Shown here piece after piece: positions 1 to 9,499 of a stretch of 64,000 nucleotides of DNA (position 1 is its first letter; each line of letters starts with the position of its first letter). The position numbers and the translations under genes were made by a program. The notes beneath the pieces are model-generated. The model searched no databases, was not told where the DNA came from, and saw only the letters and a program-made list of their open reading frames with translations. The DNA comes from Candidatus Methylobacter favarea (GTDB lineage: Bacteria > Pseudomonadota > Gammaproteobacteria > Methylococcales > Methylomonadaceae), in NCBI RefSeq assembly GCF_902806695.1, contig NZ_CADCXN010000047.1, positions 62,001-126,000 on the forward strand. Direction: 5' to 3'.

Positions 1-268
1 CGCCATGTTTACGAAGCGGCGTTGCCCAGTAATCCACCAGGCTGATAATTTCATTGCCTTTATCGGCACCAGGTTTGAAATGCACAGAATCGAGGAGGCC
101 GATCAATATAAAAAATATCAACACTACCAATGAAACCATGCCCACTTTACTGCGGCTTATTTTTTGCAGCGGACGTTTAATATGGTCTTTGCCGCGCAGA
201 TAAAATGCCAGCAGCAAAATGACCAGAATCAGGATAAATATCAACGCGTCAGTCCACAGTATAACCAT
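1..268 (-). CDS. ABC transporter permease, OppC-like (N-terminal part only)
   Basis: The minus-strand reading frame opens with ATG at 268 and runs off the left edge, giving about 89 residues. It starts with a strongly hydrophobic helix, then a basic loop (RGKDHIKRPLQKISRSK) and a second hydrophobic helix. This is the usual N-terminus of the second membrane subunit of dipeptide/oligopeptide importers. The ATG overlaps the stop codon of the upstream permease gene (TGATG), so the two are translationally coupled. The assignment rests mainly on position in a binding protein-permease-permease operon, because the conserved permease domain lies outside the window. An ATPase gene would be expected further left. 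Confidence 0.7.
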   Translation of the reverse strand, partial: MVILWTDALIFILILVILLLAFYLRGKDHIKRPLQKISRSKVGMVSLVVLIFFILIGLLDSVHFKPGADKGNEIISLVDYWATPLRKHG

Positions 269-1245
269 CAGGACAGTCTCACTCGCGGATCCACCAGCGT
301 GTAGGAAATATCCGTCAGCAATAGGCCGATGACATATAACACCGATCCCAAAAACACCATTGCCCTCACGATGGCGAAATCCTGGCTATTAATAGCATCA
401 ATCGTGTAGCTGCCAAGCCCTGGAATACTGAAAAAAGACTCCATGATCAGACTGCCCATAAACAGCAGCGGCAAAATTACCACTACGCCGGTCAGAATCG
501 GAATCATGGCATTTTGCAATACATGCCGAAACATGGTTTGCGTTTCAGTCAGCCCTTTTGCCCGTGCGGTCCGCACATAATCTTTTTCGACTTCTTCCAG
601 AAACAAGGTTCTATACCATCTGGCTCCTGAACCAATGCCCGAAAACACGCCGATCAGCACAGGCAATATGAGGAACTTCAACGCCGCGAAACCGCCGTCA
701 TAACCGGAAATAGGCACTAGCTTTAATAATTTGCCGATCAAAAACTGGCCGCCGATAATATAAAACAATGAGGAAACAGACATTAAAATAACGCACAGGA
801 CTATGCCCCCGTGCTCCAGGTAACTGTTGCGGAACAACACCATCATCAAGGCAAAACTGATATCAACCAGTAGCCCGACAAGCAAAGTGGGCAAGGCTAC
901 GGCAAGGCTTGGCCACATGCGCTCTTTAATATCCGCGCCGATATTTCGGCCGCTATCCGAAACGCCAAAACGAAACAGAAATAATCCAACGGATTTCTGG
1001 TAAAAAATGGTTTTGGTGAGTTTTTCCTGGTGCTGCGCCTCAGAATTCCATAATAACGGTAAATCATAGCCGTGCTGCTGTTTCCAGTTTGCCACCGCTT
1101 CTTCGGTCACATGCTTTTGGCCCAGCTGCATGCGCGCCATATCATCGGGGCTGTTGATGATGAAAAACAGCACAAAGGTTAAAATATTTACGCCCATTAG
1201 CAAGGGGAAGGCATATAGAATTCGGCGGATGATATAGCGGCTCAT
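268..1245 (-). CDS. ABC transporter permease, OppB/DppB-like
   Basis: This is a 325-residue inner-membrane subunit of a peptide-type ABC importer. The protein begins MSRYIIRRILYAFPLLMGVN, the typical first helix of OppB-type permeases. It has several further membrane helices and the cytoplasmic EAA-like loop that contacts the ATPase (DYVRTARAKGLTETQTMFRH, about residues 220-240). The C-terminal DPRVRLS is also typical of the family. A longer frame is open upstream, but the ATG at 1245 overlaps the stop of the binding-protein gene by 4 bases (ATGA), which fixes the start. The substrate (peptides or another solute) cannot be read from sequence. Confidence 0.88.
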   Translation of the reverse strand: MSRYIIRRILYAFPLLMGVNILTFVLFFIINSPDDMARMQLGQKHVTEEAVANWKQQHGYDLPLLWNSEAQHQEKLTKTIFYQKSVGLFLFRFGVSDSGRNIGADIKERMWPSLAVALPTLLVGLLVDISFALMMVLFRNSYLEHGGIVLCVILMSVSSLFYIIGGQFLIGKLLKLVPISGYDGGFAALKFLILPVLIGVFSGIGSGARWYRTLFLEEVEKDYVRTARAKGLTETQTMFRHVLQNAMIPILTGVVVILPLLFMGSLIMESFFSIPGLGSYTIDAINSQDFAIVRAMVFLGSVLYVIGLLLTDISYTLVDPRVRLS

Positions 1246-3389
1246 TGCAGCGTTTCCCTGGCCCGACGGCGGTAAGCATTCACCGCCGGCATTAGCATCA
1301 GCACAAACAAACCGGAAGCCAAACCCAACGGCCAAATCACCGGTTGGTTCCATTCTCGTCTTTTTTCTGCTCTGACAGCAGTATTAATGCGGGTATATTT
1401 AAGCCGATTATTGGCCATTAGATTGGGCTTAAGATTATTATACCAGCCATGATAGAGCCCGAAATCTTTCGGATGAAAGCCAAAAACCCAGGGCGCATCA
1501 TGCCGAACGATTTCCTGCAGTTGCTGGATAATCTGAAAACGCTGTGGGCTGTTGTCCATATTGCGCATTTGTTCGAATAGCCGGTCAAACTCAGGGTTCT
1601 GATAATTGCCGGCATTCTCTCCGCCGTGCCTGCTTTTTGAATTAGGGCCATACAACAGGAAAAAGAAATTCTCCGGATCAGGATAATCGGCATTCCAGCC
1701 CCAGACGAATAACTGGGCATTGCCGGTGCGCATTTTCTGTTGAAAGCGGTTGTAATCGGTCGCCCGAATAACCAGCTTGATACCCAGTTTCTCAAACTGT
1801 TTACGATACCAGTTCATGCTGGGGCGGTCGTCAATACTGACTGAAGTCGTATCAAAATGCAGAATTAGCGGCTCTTTCGTTTTGGGATCAATGCCATTGG
1901 CATAGCCTGCTTCCGCCATCAACTGCTGCGCTGTAGCGATTTTTTTACGCTGCGCCGTGCCATTCGCCAGGTCGTGCGTATAGGGATTAATGCCGGCTTT
2001 ATCTTCCGCGTAACCAAAAATACCGGGCGGTATCAAGCCTTGCGCGACAACGCCCCGGCCATTCCGGAAAATGGAGATATATTCTTCATAATCAACAGCA
2101 ATGGAAATGGCCTGACGTAACTTCCTGGCTTTTTCGCTGTCTCCGCCTACCGTTGCATCCAGCATATTAAAACCCATATAGAAAATGGAGGTTTCCACTG
2201 CCGTTTGCAGCCGGATGCCTTTTTCCTGCATGGAAGGCGTTAAAGCCGCTTCGCCGCTGCCGGTAAATTGTATGGCCTGGTCAAAACTGTCCGAAGCAAT
2301 GCCTGAAGCATCATAGTAGCCTTGCAAAAACTTGTTCCAGTAGGGAATGGTTTCTTTTTCCAGCATAAAAACAACTTTATCGATAAAGGGCAGTTTTTTT
2401 CCTGCATCCTTTAACAAGCCATTTTCCTTATCTTCCGGCTCGCCTTCGGAAGGATAGGTTTCCGAATGAAATAACGGGTTTCTGGTTAACATCATGCGCC
2501 GGTTGGGATTATTCTCGGCCAGAAAATAAGGGCCCGTACCGAGCGGAAACCAGTCCAGCGTGATGTTTTTGTCAGCTAAACCAGGCTGTTCATAAAATAC
2601 ATCCGCTTCCCACGGCATAGGCGCAAAAAAAGGCATGGCCAGCCAGAAAATAAATTGCGGATATTTGCCTTTAATCCGTATGCGGTATTGATAACGATTG
2701 ATGGACTGAACGCCTGCTATTGGCAGATCTTTAATATCAGGCTTTTGCTTGTCGCTGACTTGTTTGGAAAAATCATCAAAGCCGACAATATAATTTTTCA
2801 TGATTTCGGCTATGGGCGATTGAACTTTAGGATGCGCAAGTCGCTTGATCTGGTAAATATAATCTTCGGCAGTAAGTTCGCGCGAGCCGGTAGATTCCAG
2901 ATCCGTCAGTTTGTCAAGCTGATTGATTTGGGTACCGGTCAAGCGATGGTACAGATAGTTGCCCTGGCTATCTTTTGCCAGCGCCGGATGCGGCTGAAAG
3001 CGGATATCAGGCTGAATTTCAATTACATAGTCGGTAAAAGCAATTTCGCTGATCTTGGCTCCCTCCTCCAGTTTTTGCCCTTGCGCATTCAGATACTTAA
3101 TGTCAGGCATGCCGGTGGCTGTTAACGGCGCCAGTTGATAAGGGCGTTTCAGGTAATGATATTGAAAGGGCGGCTCATAAATTTGTGCAATAAAGGCATA
3201 TTCATTTTCACTGTAGGCGACCGCCGGATCTAAATGCTTGGGCCGTTCTGAAAATGATTGATATAGAATCGGCAGATTTTCATTTTCTTTGGGATAAGGG
3301 TTATTAAGCTCTGAATAATCGCAAGCATTCAAAAATACGGCAACTACGAGCAGGACTAGCAAGCGAGCATGGCAGAGGCACATCTTCAT
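1242..3389 (-). CDS. peptide-type ABC transporter substrate-binding lipoprotein with C-terminal membrane helix
   Basis: This is a large family-5 (SBP_bac_5) solute-binding protein that would deliver peptides or a similar solute to the two permeases downstream. From the ATG at 3389 it has about 715 residues. The N-terminus is a signal sequence ending in a lipobox (FLNAC, Cys about 23), and family blocks such as GTGPYFLAENNPNR and WGWNADYPDPENFF follow. In-frame ATGs also exist at 3455, 3422, 3407 and 3383, and none has a clear ribosome site. The C-terminus is odd: after the usual fold comes a hydrophobic stretch (VIWPLGLASGLFVLMLM) and a basic tail, so the protein may be anchored to the inner membrane at both ends. 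It is divergent from fabI. Confidence 0.85.
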   Translation of the reverse strand: MKMCLCHARLLVLLVVAVFLNACDYSELNNPYPKENENLPILYQSFSERPKHLDPAVAYSENEYAFIAQIYEPPFQYHYLKRPYQLAPLTATGMPDIKYLNAQGQKLEEGAKISEIAFTDYVIEIQPDIRFQPHPALAKDSQGNYLYHRLTGTQINQLDKLTDLESTGSRELTAEDYIYQIKRLAHPKVQSPIAEIMKNYIVGFDDFSKQVSDKQKPDIKDLPIAGVQSINRYQYRIRIKGKYPQFIFWLAMPFFAPMPWEADVFYEQPGLADKNITLDWFPLGTGPYFLAENNPNRRMMLTRNPLFHSETYPSEGEPEDKENGLLKDAGKKLPFIDKVVFMLEKETIPYWNKFLQGYYDASGIASDSFDQAIQFTGSGEAALTPSMQEKGIRLQTAVETSIFYMGFNMLDATVGGDSEKARKLRQAISIAVDYEEYISIFRNGRGVVAQGLIPPGIFGYAEDKAGINPYTHDLANGTAQRKKIATAQQLMAEAGYANGIDPKTKEPLILHFDTTSVSIDDRPSMNWYRKQFEKLGIKLVIRATDYNRFQQKMRTGNAQLFVWGWNADYPDPENFFFLLYGPNSKSRHGGENAGNYQNPEFDRLFEQMRNMDNSPQRFQIIQQLQEIVRHDAPWVFGFHPKDFGLYHGWYNNLKPNLMANNRLKYTRINTAVRAEKRREWNQPVIWPLGLASGLFVLMLMPAVNAYRRRARETLQ

Positions 3390-3469
3390 GGACAAAAGAC
3401 TGGACATCAATAAAAGGGTCATAGATACTTGAAATTCTATTGTAACAATAAACACACCGGGAGATGATA

Positions 3470-4249
3470 ATGGGTTTTATGCAGGGCAAACGGGTCTTGA
3501 TTGTGGGTTTAGCCAGTAATCGTTCTATCGCATGGGGAATTGCTCAGGCCATGCATCGCGAAGGCGCTGAATTGGCTTTTACCTTCCAAAATGAAAAATT
3601 GCAAAGCCGGGTCGAAGAAATGGCTGAACAGTGTGGCTCCAAAATAACCATTGAATGTGATGTCGGTATGGACGAGCACATAAGCACTGTTTTTGAAGCA
3701 CTGGGCAAACACTGGGATGGTTTGGATTGTATCGTTCATTCCGTGGCATTTGCGCCTCGCGACGCTCTGGATGGCGATTATGTCAACGCCACTACCAGAG
3801 AGAATTTCAGAATTGCTCACGATATCAGTTCCTACAGCTTCACGGCGCTGGCCAAAGCCGGCCGGGGCATGATGGCGGGGCGCAACGGCTCGCTGCTGAC
3901 ATTAACCTATTTGGGCGCTGAGCGGGTTATTCCTAATTACAATGTCATGGGAGTGGCCAAAGCAAGTCTGGAAGCTAATGTCCGTTATATGGCTGTGGCT
4001 TTGGGCGCTGAGGGCACTCGAGTCAATGCCATTTCGGCAGGCCCGATCAGGACGCTGGCGGCGTCCGGCATTAATAATTTTAAATCCATGCTCAGCAAGG
4101 CGGCCGATTCATCGCCGTTAAAGAAAAATGTCACTATTGAGGAAGTTGGCAACGCTGCTGCCTTTCTCTGTTCAGATCTTGCCTCGGGTATTACCGGAGA
4201 AATCACTTATGTGGACGCAGGCTATAACATCGCAGGCTTGAAATTTTAG
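3470..4249 (+). CDS. fabI: enoyl-[acyl-carrier-protein] reductase (NADH)
   Basis: FabI reduces trans-2-enoyl-ACP in the last step of each cytoplasmic fatty acid elongation cycle. The 259-residue short-chain dehydrogenase-like protein has the FabI nucleotide-binding start ([20 protein letters not shown]). It also has the catalytic pattern Tyr-x6-Lys in [13 protein letters not shown], and the substrate-loop region [15 protein letters not shown]. Sequence along its length is close to Escherichia coli FabI, the triclosan target. I chose the ATG at 3470 (MGFMQGKR) over those at 3464 and 3479 because a GGGAG motif lies at ideal spacing and homologues start the same way. The gene is convergent with ppiD and shares a terminator with it. 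Confidence 0.96.
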   Translation: MGFMQGKRVLIVGLASNRSIAWGIAQAMHREGAELAFTFQNEKLQSRVEEMAEQCGSKITIECDVGMDEHISTVFEALGKHWDGLDCIVHSVAFAPRDALDGDYVNATTRENFRIAHDISSYSFTALAKAGRGMMAGRNGSLLTLTYLGAERVIPNYNVMGVAKASLEANVRYMAVALGAEGTRVNAISAGPIRTLAASGINNFKSMLSKAADSSPLKKNVTIEEVGNAAAFLCSDLASGITGEITYVDAGYNIAGLKF

Positions 4250-4290
4250 CCGCTAAAAAAGGGAGCTTTAAGCTCCCTTTTTTAGCGGCT
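4248..4290. terminator. bidirectional intrinsic terminator between fabI and ppiD
   Basis: This is a perfect 21-bp inverted repeat around one central base. The core is GGGAGCTT/AAGCTCCC, flanked by A-runs and T-runs. It begins inside the fabI stop codon and ends just before the ppiD stop. A hairpin followed by a T-tract is present in both orientations, so it should terminate both converging transcripts. Confidence 0.93.
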
Positions 4291-4298
4291 AAAATCAG

Positions 4299-6179
4299 TT
4301 ATTGAGCCTTTGACAGTTCAGCCTGGGACCTGACCGATATATCAGCTTCTGCCTGCAAACTGCCCACTACGGCATTGAATTCAGTCTGACCGAAAGCCTT
4401 GGCGATATTCTTTTTAGCCAGCGCCAGCTGTTTCTTATCCTCTTCGCTCATGACCCCTTCTTTCACCTGGGACAAGCTTACTACTACCTGTTCGCCGGAA
4501 GGTAATGCAGTTATAAAAACGCTGTGTTTACCGCCCATTGGTTTCGCCGCCTTAAAAATAGCCTCGTTCAACTGTTCAGGCAACTCACTTTTGCTGCGTG
4601 TTAATCCGGTTAATTTCTTTACTTCCAGTTTATTTTCAGCGGCGCTGGACTCAAGCGACTCGCCGGCCTGCAAACGCGATTTAATCTGCCGGGCTTTTTC
4701 CATACTTTGTTGTTTGGCTTTGTCTTTTAAAATGGCCGCAGCCACTTCCTGCTTAACCTCATTTAAACCTGGCGTAGCGGCCGGTTTGTGTTCCAGCAAC
4801 CGCACTACCAGCAGCCGGTCGGCGCCCAATTCTACGGGGCTGCTGTTATTGCCTTTCAGCACGTCTTCAGAGAATGCTGCCTCACGAATCCTGGGATCAT
4901 TTGCAATATCCTCGCCTTTATCGCGGCTGAACAATGCCGTTTTTTTAATGGTAAGTCCTAAAGCTTCTGCCACTGTTTGCAAATTATCGGGATTCTCATA
5001 GCTCATTTCGGTTAATTTTTCACCTGCATCATAAAAGGCGGTTTCCGCCTGAGCTTTTTGATAAGCCTTTTTCACATCCTCCTTAACTGCATCAAAAGGC
5101 TTGATACTTCCCGGTATTAATTCGGTTACTTTAATCAAATGATAGCCAAATGCTGACCTAACAGGATTCGATACCTCCCCGGCTTTTAAAGCGCTTGCTG
5201 CTTCTTCAAACGGTTTTTCCATTACGCCGGGGGTAAGCAGCCCCAAATCGCCACCGTTTTTTGCCGACAGTTTATCATCGGAAACTGTTGATGCTACAGT
5301 TGCAAAGTCTTTATTCGCCAGTTGCTGTTTTATTTTAAGGGCCTTCTCCAGTGCTGTCTTGTCATCAGTCTTATCATTAATGGCAACTAGAATATGGCTG
5401 ATTTTTCTGCGCTCCGGCGTGCTATATTCATCTTTATGCTCTTCATAGAAAGCCTTCAGTTTATCCTCGGTGACAGCCACAGTCTTAGCTACCTCTGCCA
5501 ACGACAACTCTACATATTCAATGGCAACCTGTTCAGGTCTTCGATATAAATCCTGGTGCTGTTGATAATATGACGCAATCTCTTCGTTGGTGGGCCGTTC
5601 TGACAATTTTGGTACAGTAACAGTCACATAACTGACATCGCGTTGCTGATTCTGAATTTTAAAGAAATTTTCAATATCCTCTTGCGATGCAAAACTGCTG
5701 TCGATAATGCTGCGCTGAAACTGTTCCATGATCAGGGCATTTTTGATTCTGTTCACAAATTCAGAGGATGAAATGCGCTGTGAGCTCAGCAAGGCTTTAT
5801 ATTGCTTGTCACTGAATTTGCCATCTACCTGAAAATAGGCCAAGGATTTTATAAACTCACGCGCGGTATCATCGCTCGCAACCAGGCCTTCTTTATGCAC
5901 ATATTGCAATAAGACTTCATCTTTTATAAGCTTATCCAAAGCTTGTGCTTTTAAGGCTTGCTCATCAATCGCCATGCCCTGGAGAGTCTGACTGTATTGT
6001 TCATAGGCTCTATTAACATCGCGCTGATAAAAATCCTTATCGCCCACCGATGCCACTGGAGCTTCTTTTGCGGTATCCAGGTAATTGTTGATGCCCCATA
6101 ACGCAAAAGGGACACAAATAACTATTAAAATTCCCCATGCAAAAGCACCTTGTGCTTTTTCTCTAATTTTTGTCAGCAT
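4299..6179 (-). CDS. ppiD: SurA-N/PpiC-domain periplasmic chaperone, PpiD
   Basis: PpiD is an inner-membrane-anchored periplasmic folding factor that meets proteins leaving the Sec translocon. The 626-residue protein has a short cytoplasmic N-terminus, one signal-anchor helix (FAWGILIVICVPFALWGI, about residues 13-30) and a SurA-like N-domain. The parvulin (PpiC) domain follows at about residues 250-360, starting at RRKISHILVAI and ending FGYHLIKVTEL. Its length matches E. coli PpiD. It lies downstream of hupB, as in E. coli, with two tRNA genes between. In many PpiD proteins the parvulin domain is catalytically inactive, and activity cannot be judged here. Confidence 0.93.
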   Translation of the reverse strand: MLTKIREKAQGAFAWGILIVICVPFALWGINNYLDTAKEAPVASVGDKDFYQRDVNRAYEQYSQTLQGMAIDEQALKAQALDKLIKDEVLLQYVHKEGLVASDDTAREFIKSLAYFQVDGKFSDKQYKALLSSQRISSSEFVNRIKNALIMEQFQRSIIDSSFASQEDIENFFKIQNQQRDVSYVTVTVPKLSERPTNEEIASYYQQHQDLYRRPEQVAIEYVELSLAEVAKTVAVTEDKLKAFYEEHKDEYSTPERRKISHILVAINDKTDDKTALEKALKIKQQLANKDFATVASTVSDDKLSAKNGGDLGLLTPGVMEKPFEEAASALKAGEVSNPVRSAFGYHLIKVTELIPGSIKPFDAVKEDVKKAYQKAQAETAFYDAGEKLTEMSYENPDNLQTVAEALGLTIKKTALFSRDKGEDIANDPRIREAAFSEDVLKGNNSSPVELGADRLLVVRLLEHKPAATPGLNEVKQEVAAAILKDKAKQQSMEKARQIKSRLQAGESLESSAAENKLEVKKLTGLTRSKSELPEQLNEAIFKAAKPMGGKHSVFITALPSGEQVVVSLSQVKEGVMSEEDKKQLALAKKNIAKAFGQTEFNAVVGSLQAEADISVRSQAELSKAQ

Positions 6180-6229
6180 ATCTGGCTCTGTCCTGTTGAA
6201 TCAACCTAATCTTACTCAAAATCTTACTC

Positions 6230-6260
6230 AAAAAAAAACCCCGAACCAGACGGTTCGGGG
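6230..6260 (-). terminator. intrinsic terminator after tRNA-Val/tRNA-Asp
   Basis: On the minus strand there is a GC-rich stem (CCCCGAACC pairing with GGTTCGGGG, 4-base loop, 6239-6260) followed directly by a run of nine T. It lies just past the 3' end of tRNA-Asp, so it ends the tRNA transcript, perhaps including hupB, before ppiD. Confidence 0.9.
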
Positions 6261-6269
6261 CTTGTGATT

Positions 6270-6346
6270 TGGCGGAGTGGACGGGGCTCGAACCCGCGAC
6301 CACCGGCGTGACAGGCCGGTATTCTAACCAACTGAACTACCACTCC
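6270..6346 (-). tRNA. tRNA-Asp (GUC)
   Basis: The minus strand gives a 77-nt cloverleaf with encoded CCA. The acceptor stem is GGAGTGG/CCACTCC, the T arm contains GGTTCGAGCC, and the anticodon loop CTGTCAC holds GTC. It is transcribed with tRNA-Val, 5 bases away. Confidence 0.97.
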
Positions 6347-6351
6347 AAGTC

Positions 6352-6427
6352 TGGTGGGTGCTGAGGGGATCGAACCCCCGACCCTCGCCTTGTAAGGGCG
6401 ATGCTCTCCCAGCTGAGCTAAGCACCC
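6352..6427 (-). tRNA. tRNA-Val (UAC)
   Basis: The minus strand gives a 76-nt cloverleaf with encoded CCA. The acceptor stem starts GGGTGCT, the D arm is AGCTCAGCTGGGAGAGC, the anticodon loop holds TAC, and the T loop is GTTCGATCC. It lies 12 bases downstream of the hupB stop codon. Confidence 0.97.
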
Positions 6428-6439
6428 GACTAAAGAAAA

Positions 6440-6724
6440 TCAGTTTACTGCATCTTTTAAAGATTTTCCAGCTTTAAATGCAGGAATTTTTGCGGCCTTT
6501 ATTGTAATCTCTTCGCCGGTCTGGGGATTGCGGCCCTTACGCGCCGCTCTTTCCTTTACAGCAAAGGTTCCAAATCCGACCAGAGCGACATTTCTATCTT
6601 TTGGATCTTCGCTGCTTAGCGCGGTTGTAACGGCGTTAATAAATCCATCTAAAGCACGCCCGGCATCCGCTCTAGTCAAGTCTGAAGACTCTGCGATAGC
6701 ATCAATAAGTTCCGATTTATTCAT
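6440..6724 (-). CDS. hupB: DNA-binding protein HU, beta type
   Basis: HU is a small histone-like protein that bends and compacts DNA as a dimer. The 94-residue sequence starts [19 protein letters not shown]. It carries the HU/IHF signature [21 protein letters not shown], including the Pro at the tip of the DNA-intercalating arm, and ends [11 protein letters not shown]. It lies between lon and ppiD, the classical hupB position. A ribosome site (TAAGGGGGG, read on the minus strand) precedes the ATG. The 190 bp to lon probably hold its own promoter. Confidence 0.97.
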   Translation of the reverse strand: MNKSELIDAIAESSDLTRADAGRALDGFINAVTTALSSEDPKDRNVALVGFGTFAVKERAARKGRNPQTGEEITIKAAKIPAFKAGKSLKDAVN

Positions 6725-6916
6725 TATTCCCCCCTTAGGAAATCATTTTTATTGGTATTCATCAAAAATCAGTATGTTAGCTCATGTACAATCTCTGGCA
6801 ACACAAGAAACATGTCACTTTATATCAATGTCACTTACGGAGTGTCAAGTTCTAAACCCCCTGGAAGCCGCGATTTTTGCGGTTTCAGGATATAAGCTCG
6901 AAATCGCATTTCGATT

Positions 6917-9349
6917 TTAATGGGCAGTAAGACCCTGCTTTATGAGTTTACCGGCATCAGCTTCATTTTTAGCCTGTTCGTCGCTTTCCTTTTTAGGAAC
7001 GGGAACCGGCATATATTGCAAAGCTACTTGCAGAACCTCATCTATCCAGTGCACCGCTCTGATGTCCAGATTTCGCTTTATATTCTCAGGTATCTCAACC
7101 AGATCTTTTTCATTTTCTGAAGGAATCAAAACTGTTGTGATTCCGCCTCTGTGGGCAGCCAGAAGCTTTTCCTTTAATCCGCCAATAGGCAATACTTCAC
7201 CGCGCAAGGTAATCTCACCGGTCATCGCGACGCTGGCCCGCACCGGTATTTTAGTCAGTGCCGAAATAATAGCCGTACACATACCTATGCCCGCACTAGG
7301 GCCGTCTTTCGGCGTTGCGCCTTCGGGTACATGTATATGAATATCATTTTTCTGAAACAGCTCATTGTCTATACCCAGGACTTCCGAACGACTTCTTACC
7401 ACTGTCATGGCGGCTTCAATTGATTCTTTCATAACCTCGCCAAGCTTGCCGGTAGTCGAATGTTTTCCTTTTCCCGGGATTACCGCTGTCTCGATGGTTA
7501 ATAATTCTCCGCCAACTTCTGTCCACGCTAAACCTGTAACCTGGCCGACTTGATCCTGTTCCTCGGCAAGACCATAATTAAAACGTTTAACTCCGAGATA
7601 TTTATCCAGATTCTCGGGACCAACCAGTATTTTGGTTTGCTCCCGTGTCAGCAATAGATTTTTAACGACCTTACGGCAGATTTTGGAAATTTCCCTCTCC
7701 AGGCTCCGCACGCCGGCTTCCCGGGAATAATAACGAATCATATCCCGGACCGCTGCTTCTGAAATTTCAATTTCCTGCTCTTCCAGACCGTTATTTTTAA
7801 CCTGTTTGGGAATCAAATAACGGAGAGCGATATTGATCTTTTCATCTTCCGTATAGCCGGCCAGACGTATGACTTCCATCCTGTCCAGCAAAGCCGGAGG
7901 AATATTCATGGTGTTCGCAGTAGCCACAAACATTACATCAGACAAATCAAAATCCACTTCCAGATAATGGTCGGAAAAAGTATGATTTTGTTCAGGATCC
8001 AGCACTTCTAATAAAGCCGACGCCGGATCGCCTCGAAAATCAGCCGCCATTTTGTCAATCTCATCCAGTAAAAACATCGGATTCCGGGTTTTCACTTTAG
8101 CCAGATTCTGCAGAATCTTGCCGGGCATCGAACCTATATAAGTTCGGCGATGCCCGCGAATCTCCGCTTCATCCCTTACGCCCCCCAATGACATTCGTAC
8201 ATATTTGCGATTGGTGGCTCTGGCAATGGATTCACCCAGCGAGGTTTTACCTACACCCGGAGGACCTACGAGGCACAAGATAGGGCCCTTCAGTTGCTTT
8301 ATCCTTTGTTGCACGGCAAGATACTCAAGGATGCGCTCCTTGACCTTTTCCAGGCCATAATGTTCGGCTTCCAGAACCTGCTCGGCAACTTTCAGATCAT
8401 GCCGCACTTTGGTTCTTTTCTTCCAGGGCACAGTAATCATCCAGTCAATATAATTACGCACCACTGTTGCTTCGGCCGACATGGGCGACATTAATTTAAG
8501 TTTATTAAGCTCCGCATCCGCCTTTGTTCTTGCTTCCTTGGACATCCCCGCATTTTCAATTTTCTTTTCCAGTTCTTCAATTTCGTTAGGTACGTCTTCC
8601 ATTTCGCCCAGCTCTTTTTGAATCGCTTTCATTTGCTCGTTCAGGTAATATTCCCTCTGATTTTTTTCCATTTGCTGCTTGACGCGTACGCGAATCCTCT
8701 TCTCCATTTCCAGAAGATCGACTTCCCCTTCCATTAAAGTCATCAAATCTTCCAGGCGCTTCTCGATATCTGCGGTTTCAAGTATGGCCTGCTTTTCATT
8801 AACTTTTAAAGTCATATGAGCCGCCATCGTATCGGCCAGTCGGCTGGGGTCATCAATGCCGGCCAGAGAATTCAGTACTTCGGGGGGAATCTTGTTATTC
8901 AGCTTGACGTATTGGTCAAACGAAGTGATCACGGTTCGTTGTAATACTTCCTGCTCCTGTTCAGGCAGTTCCATAACATCATTAATTTTCATTATGACAG
9001 CTGAAAAAAAGCCGTCTGTCTCTTTATAGCCAATGACCTGGCTACGCTGGCTGCCTTCAACCAGCACCTTGACAGTTCCATCAGGAAGCTTCAGTAACTG
9101 CAAAATATTGGCAAGCGTACCGACCTCATAAAGGTCAGTAAAATCTGGCTCATCAACTTCCGCCTCTTTTTGGGCCACCAGCAATATCTGTTTGTTATCC
9201 TTCATGGCGGCATCCAGGGCCTCAATAGACCGTTCTCTGCCGACAAATAAAGGAATTACCATATGCGGATAAACCACCACATCTCTAAGGGGTAAAACAG
9301 GAATTAAATTACCGGGGCGTTGTAACTCTTTCACTTTATGCGTTTCCAT
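6917..9349 (-). CDS. lon: ATP-dependent protease Lon
   Basis: Lon is a cytoplasmic AAA+ serine protease that degrades misfolded and regulatory proteins. The 810-residue protein has the N-terminal substrate domain ([20 protein letters not shown]) and Walker A GPPGVGKT at about 362-369. Walker B is FLLDEIDK at about 426-433. The protease domain has catalytic Ser at about 685 ([10 protein letters not shown]) and Lys at about 728 (GGLKEK). It starts at the ATG at 9349, preceded by AAGG. It lies downstream of clpX behind a terminator, so it is probably transcribed on its own, as is common for this heat-shock gene. Confidence 0.97.
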   Translation of the reverse strand: METHKVKELQRPGNLIPVLPLRDVVVYPHMVIPLFVGRERSIEALDAAMKDNKQILLVAQKEAEVDEPDFTDLYEVGTLANILQLLKLPDGTVKVLVEGSQRSQVIGYKETDGFFSAVIMKINDVMELPEQEQEVLQRTVITSFDQYVKLNNKIPPEVLNSLAGIDDPSRLADTMAAHMTLKVNEKQAILETADIEKRLEDLMTLMEGEVDLLEMEKRIRVRVKQQMEKNQREYYLNEQMKAIQKELGEMEDVPNEIEELEKKIENAGMSKEARTKADAELNKLKLMSPMSAEATVVRNYIDWMITVPWKKRTKVRHDLKVAEQVLEAEHYGLEKVKERILEYLAVQQRIKQLKGPILCLVGPPGVGKTSLGESIARATNRKYVRMSLGGVRDEAEIRGHRRTYIGSMPGKILQNLAKVKTRNPMFLLDEIDKMAADFRGDPASALLEVLDPEQNHTFSDHYLEVDFDLSDVMFVATANTMNIPPALLDRMEVIRLAGYTEDEKINIALRYLIPKQVKNNGLEEQEIEISEAAVRDMIRYYSREAGVRSLEREISKICRKVVKNLLLTREQTKILVGPENLDKYLGVKRFNYGLAEEQDQVGQVTGLAWTEVGGELLTIETAVIPGKGKHSTTGKLGEVMKESIEAAMTVVRSRSEVLGIDNELFQKNDIHIHVPEGATPKDGPSAGIGMCTAIISALTKIPVRASVAMTGEITLRGEVLPIGGLKEKLLAAHRGGITTVLIPSENEKDLVEIPENIKRNLDIRAVHWIDEVLQVALQYMPVPVPKKESDEQAKNEADAGKLIKQGLTAH

Positions 9350-9458
9350 AACACGGAACCTTTAACAAATTGCGTTGAATTAAGATTATGGGGATGCTAA
9401 TTAAAATAGCAAGGGATAAAGAGCAGCTAAAATAGTAATATTGCACTCCAAAGCGCAA

Positions 9459-9490
9459 AAAAAAGGAGCTTGGAAAAAAGCTCCTTTTTT
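9459..9490. terminator. intrinsic terminator downstream of clpX
   Basis: Inverted repeat AAAAAAGGAGCT / AGCTCCTTTTTT with an 8-base loop, 10 bases beyond the clpX stop codon. The stem ends in a T-run on the minus strand, so it should terminate tig-clpP-clpX transcription before lon. Confidence 0.9.
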
Positions 9491-9499
9491 ATCTCCGCC

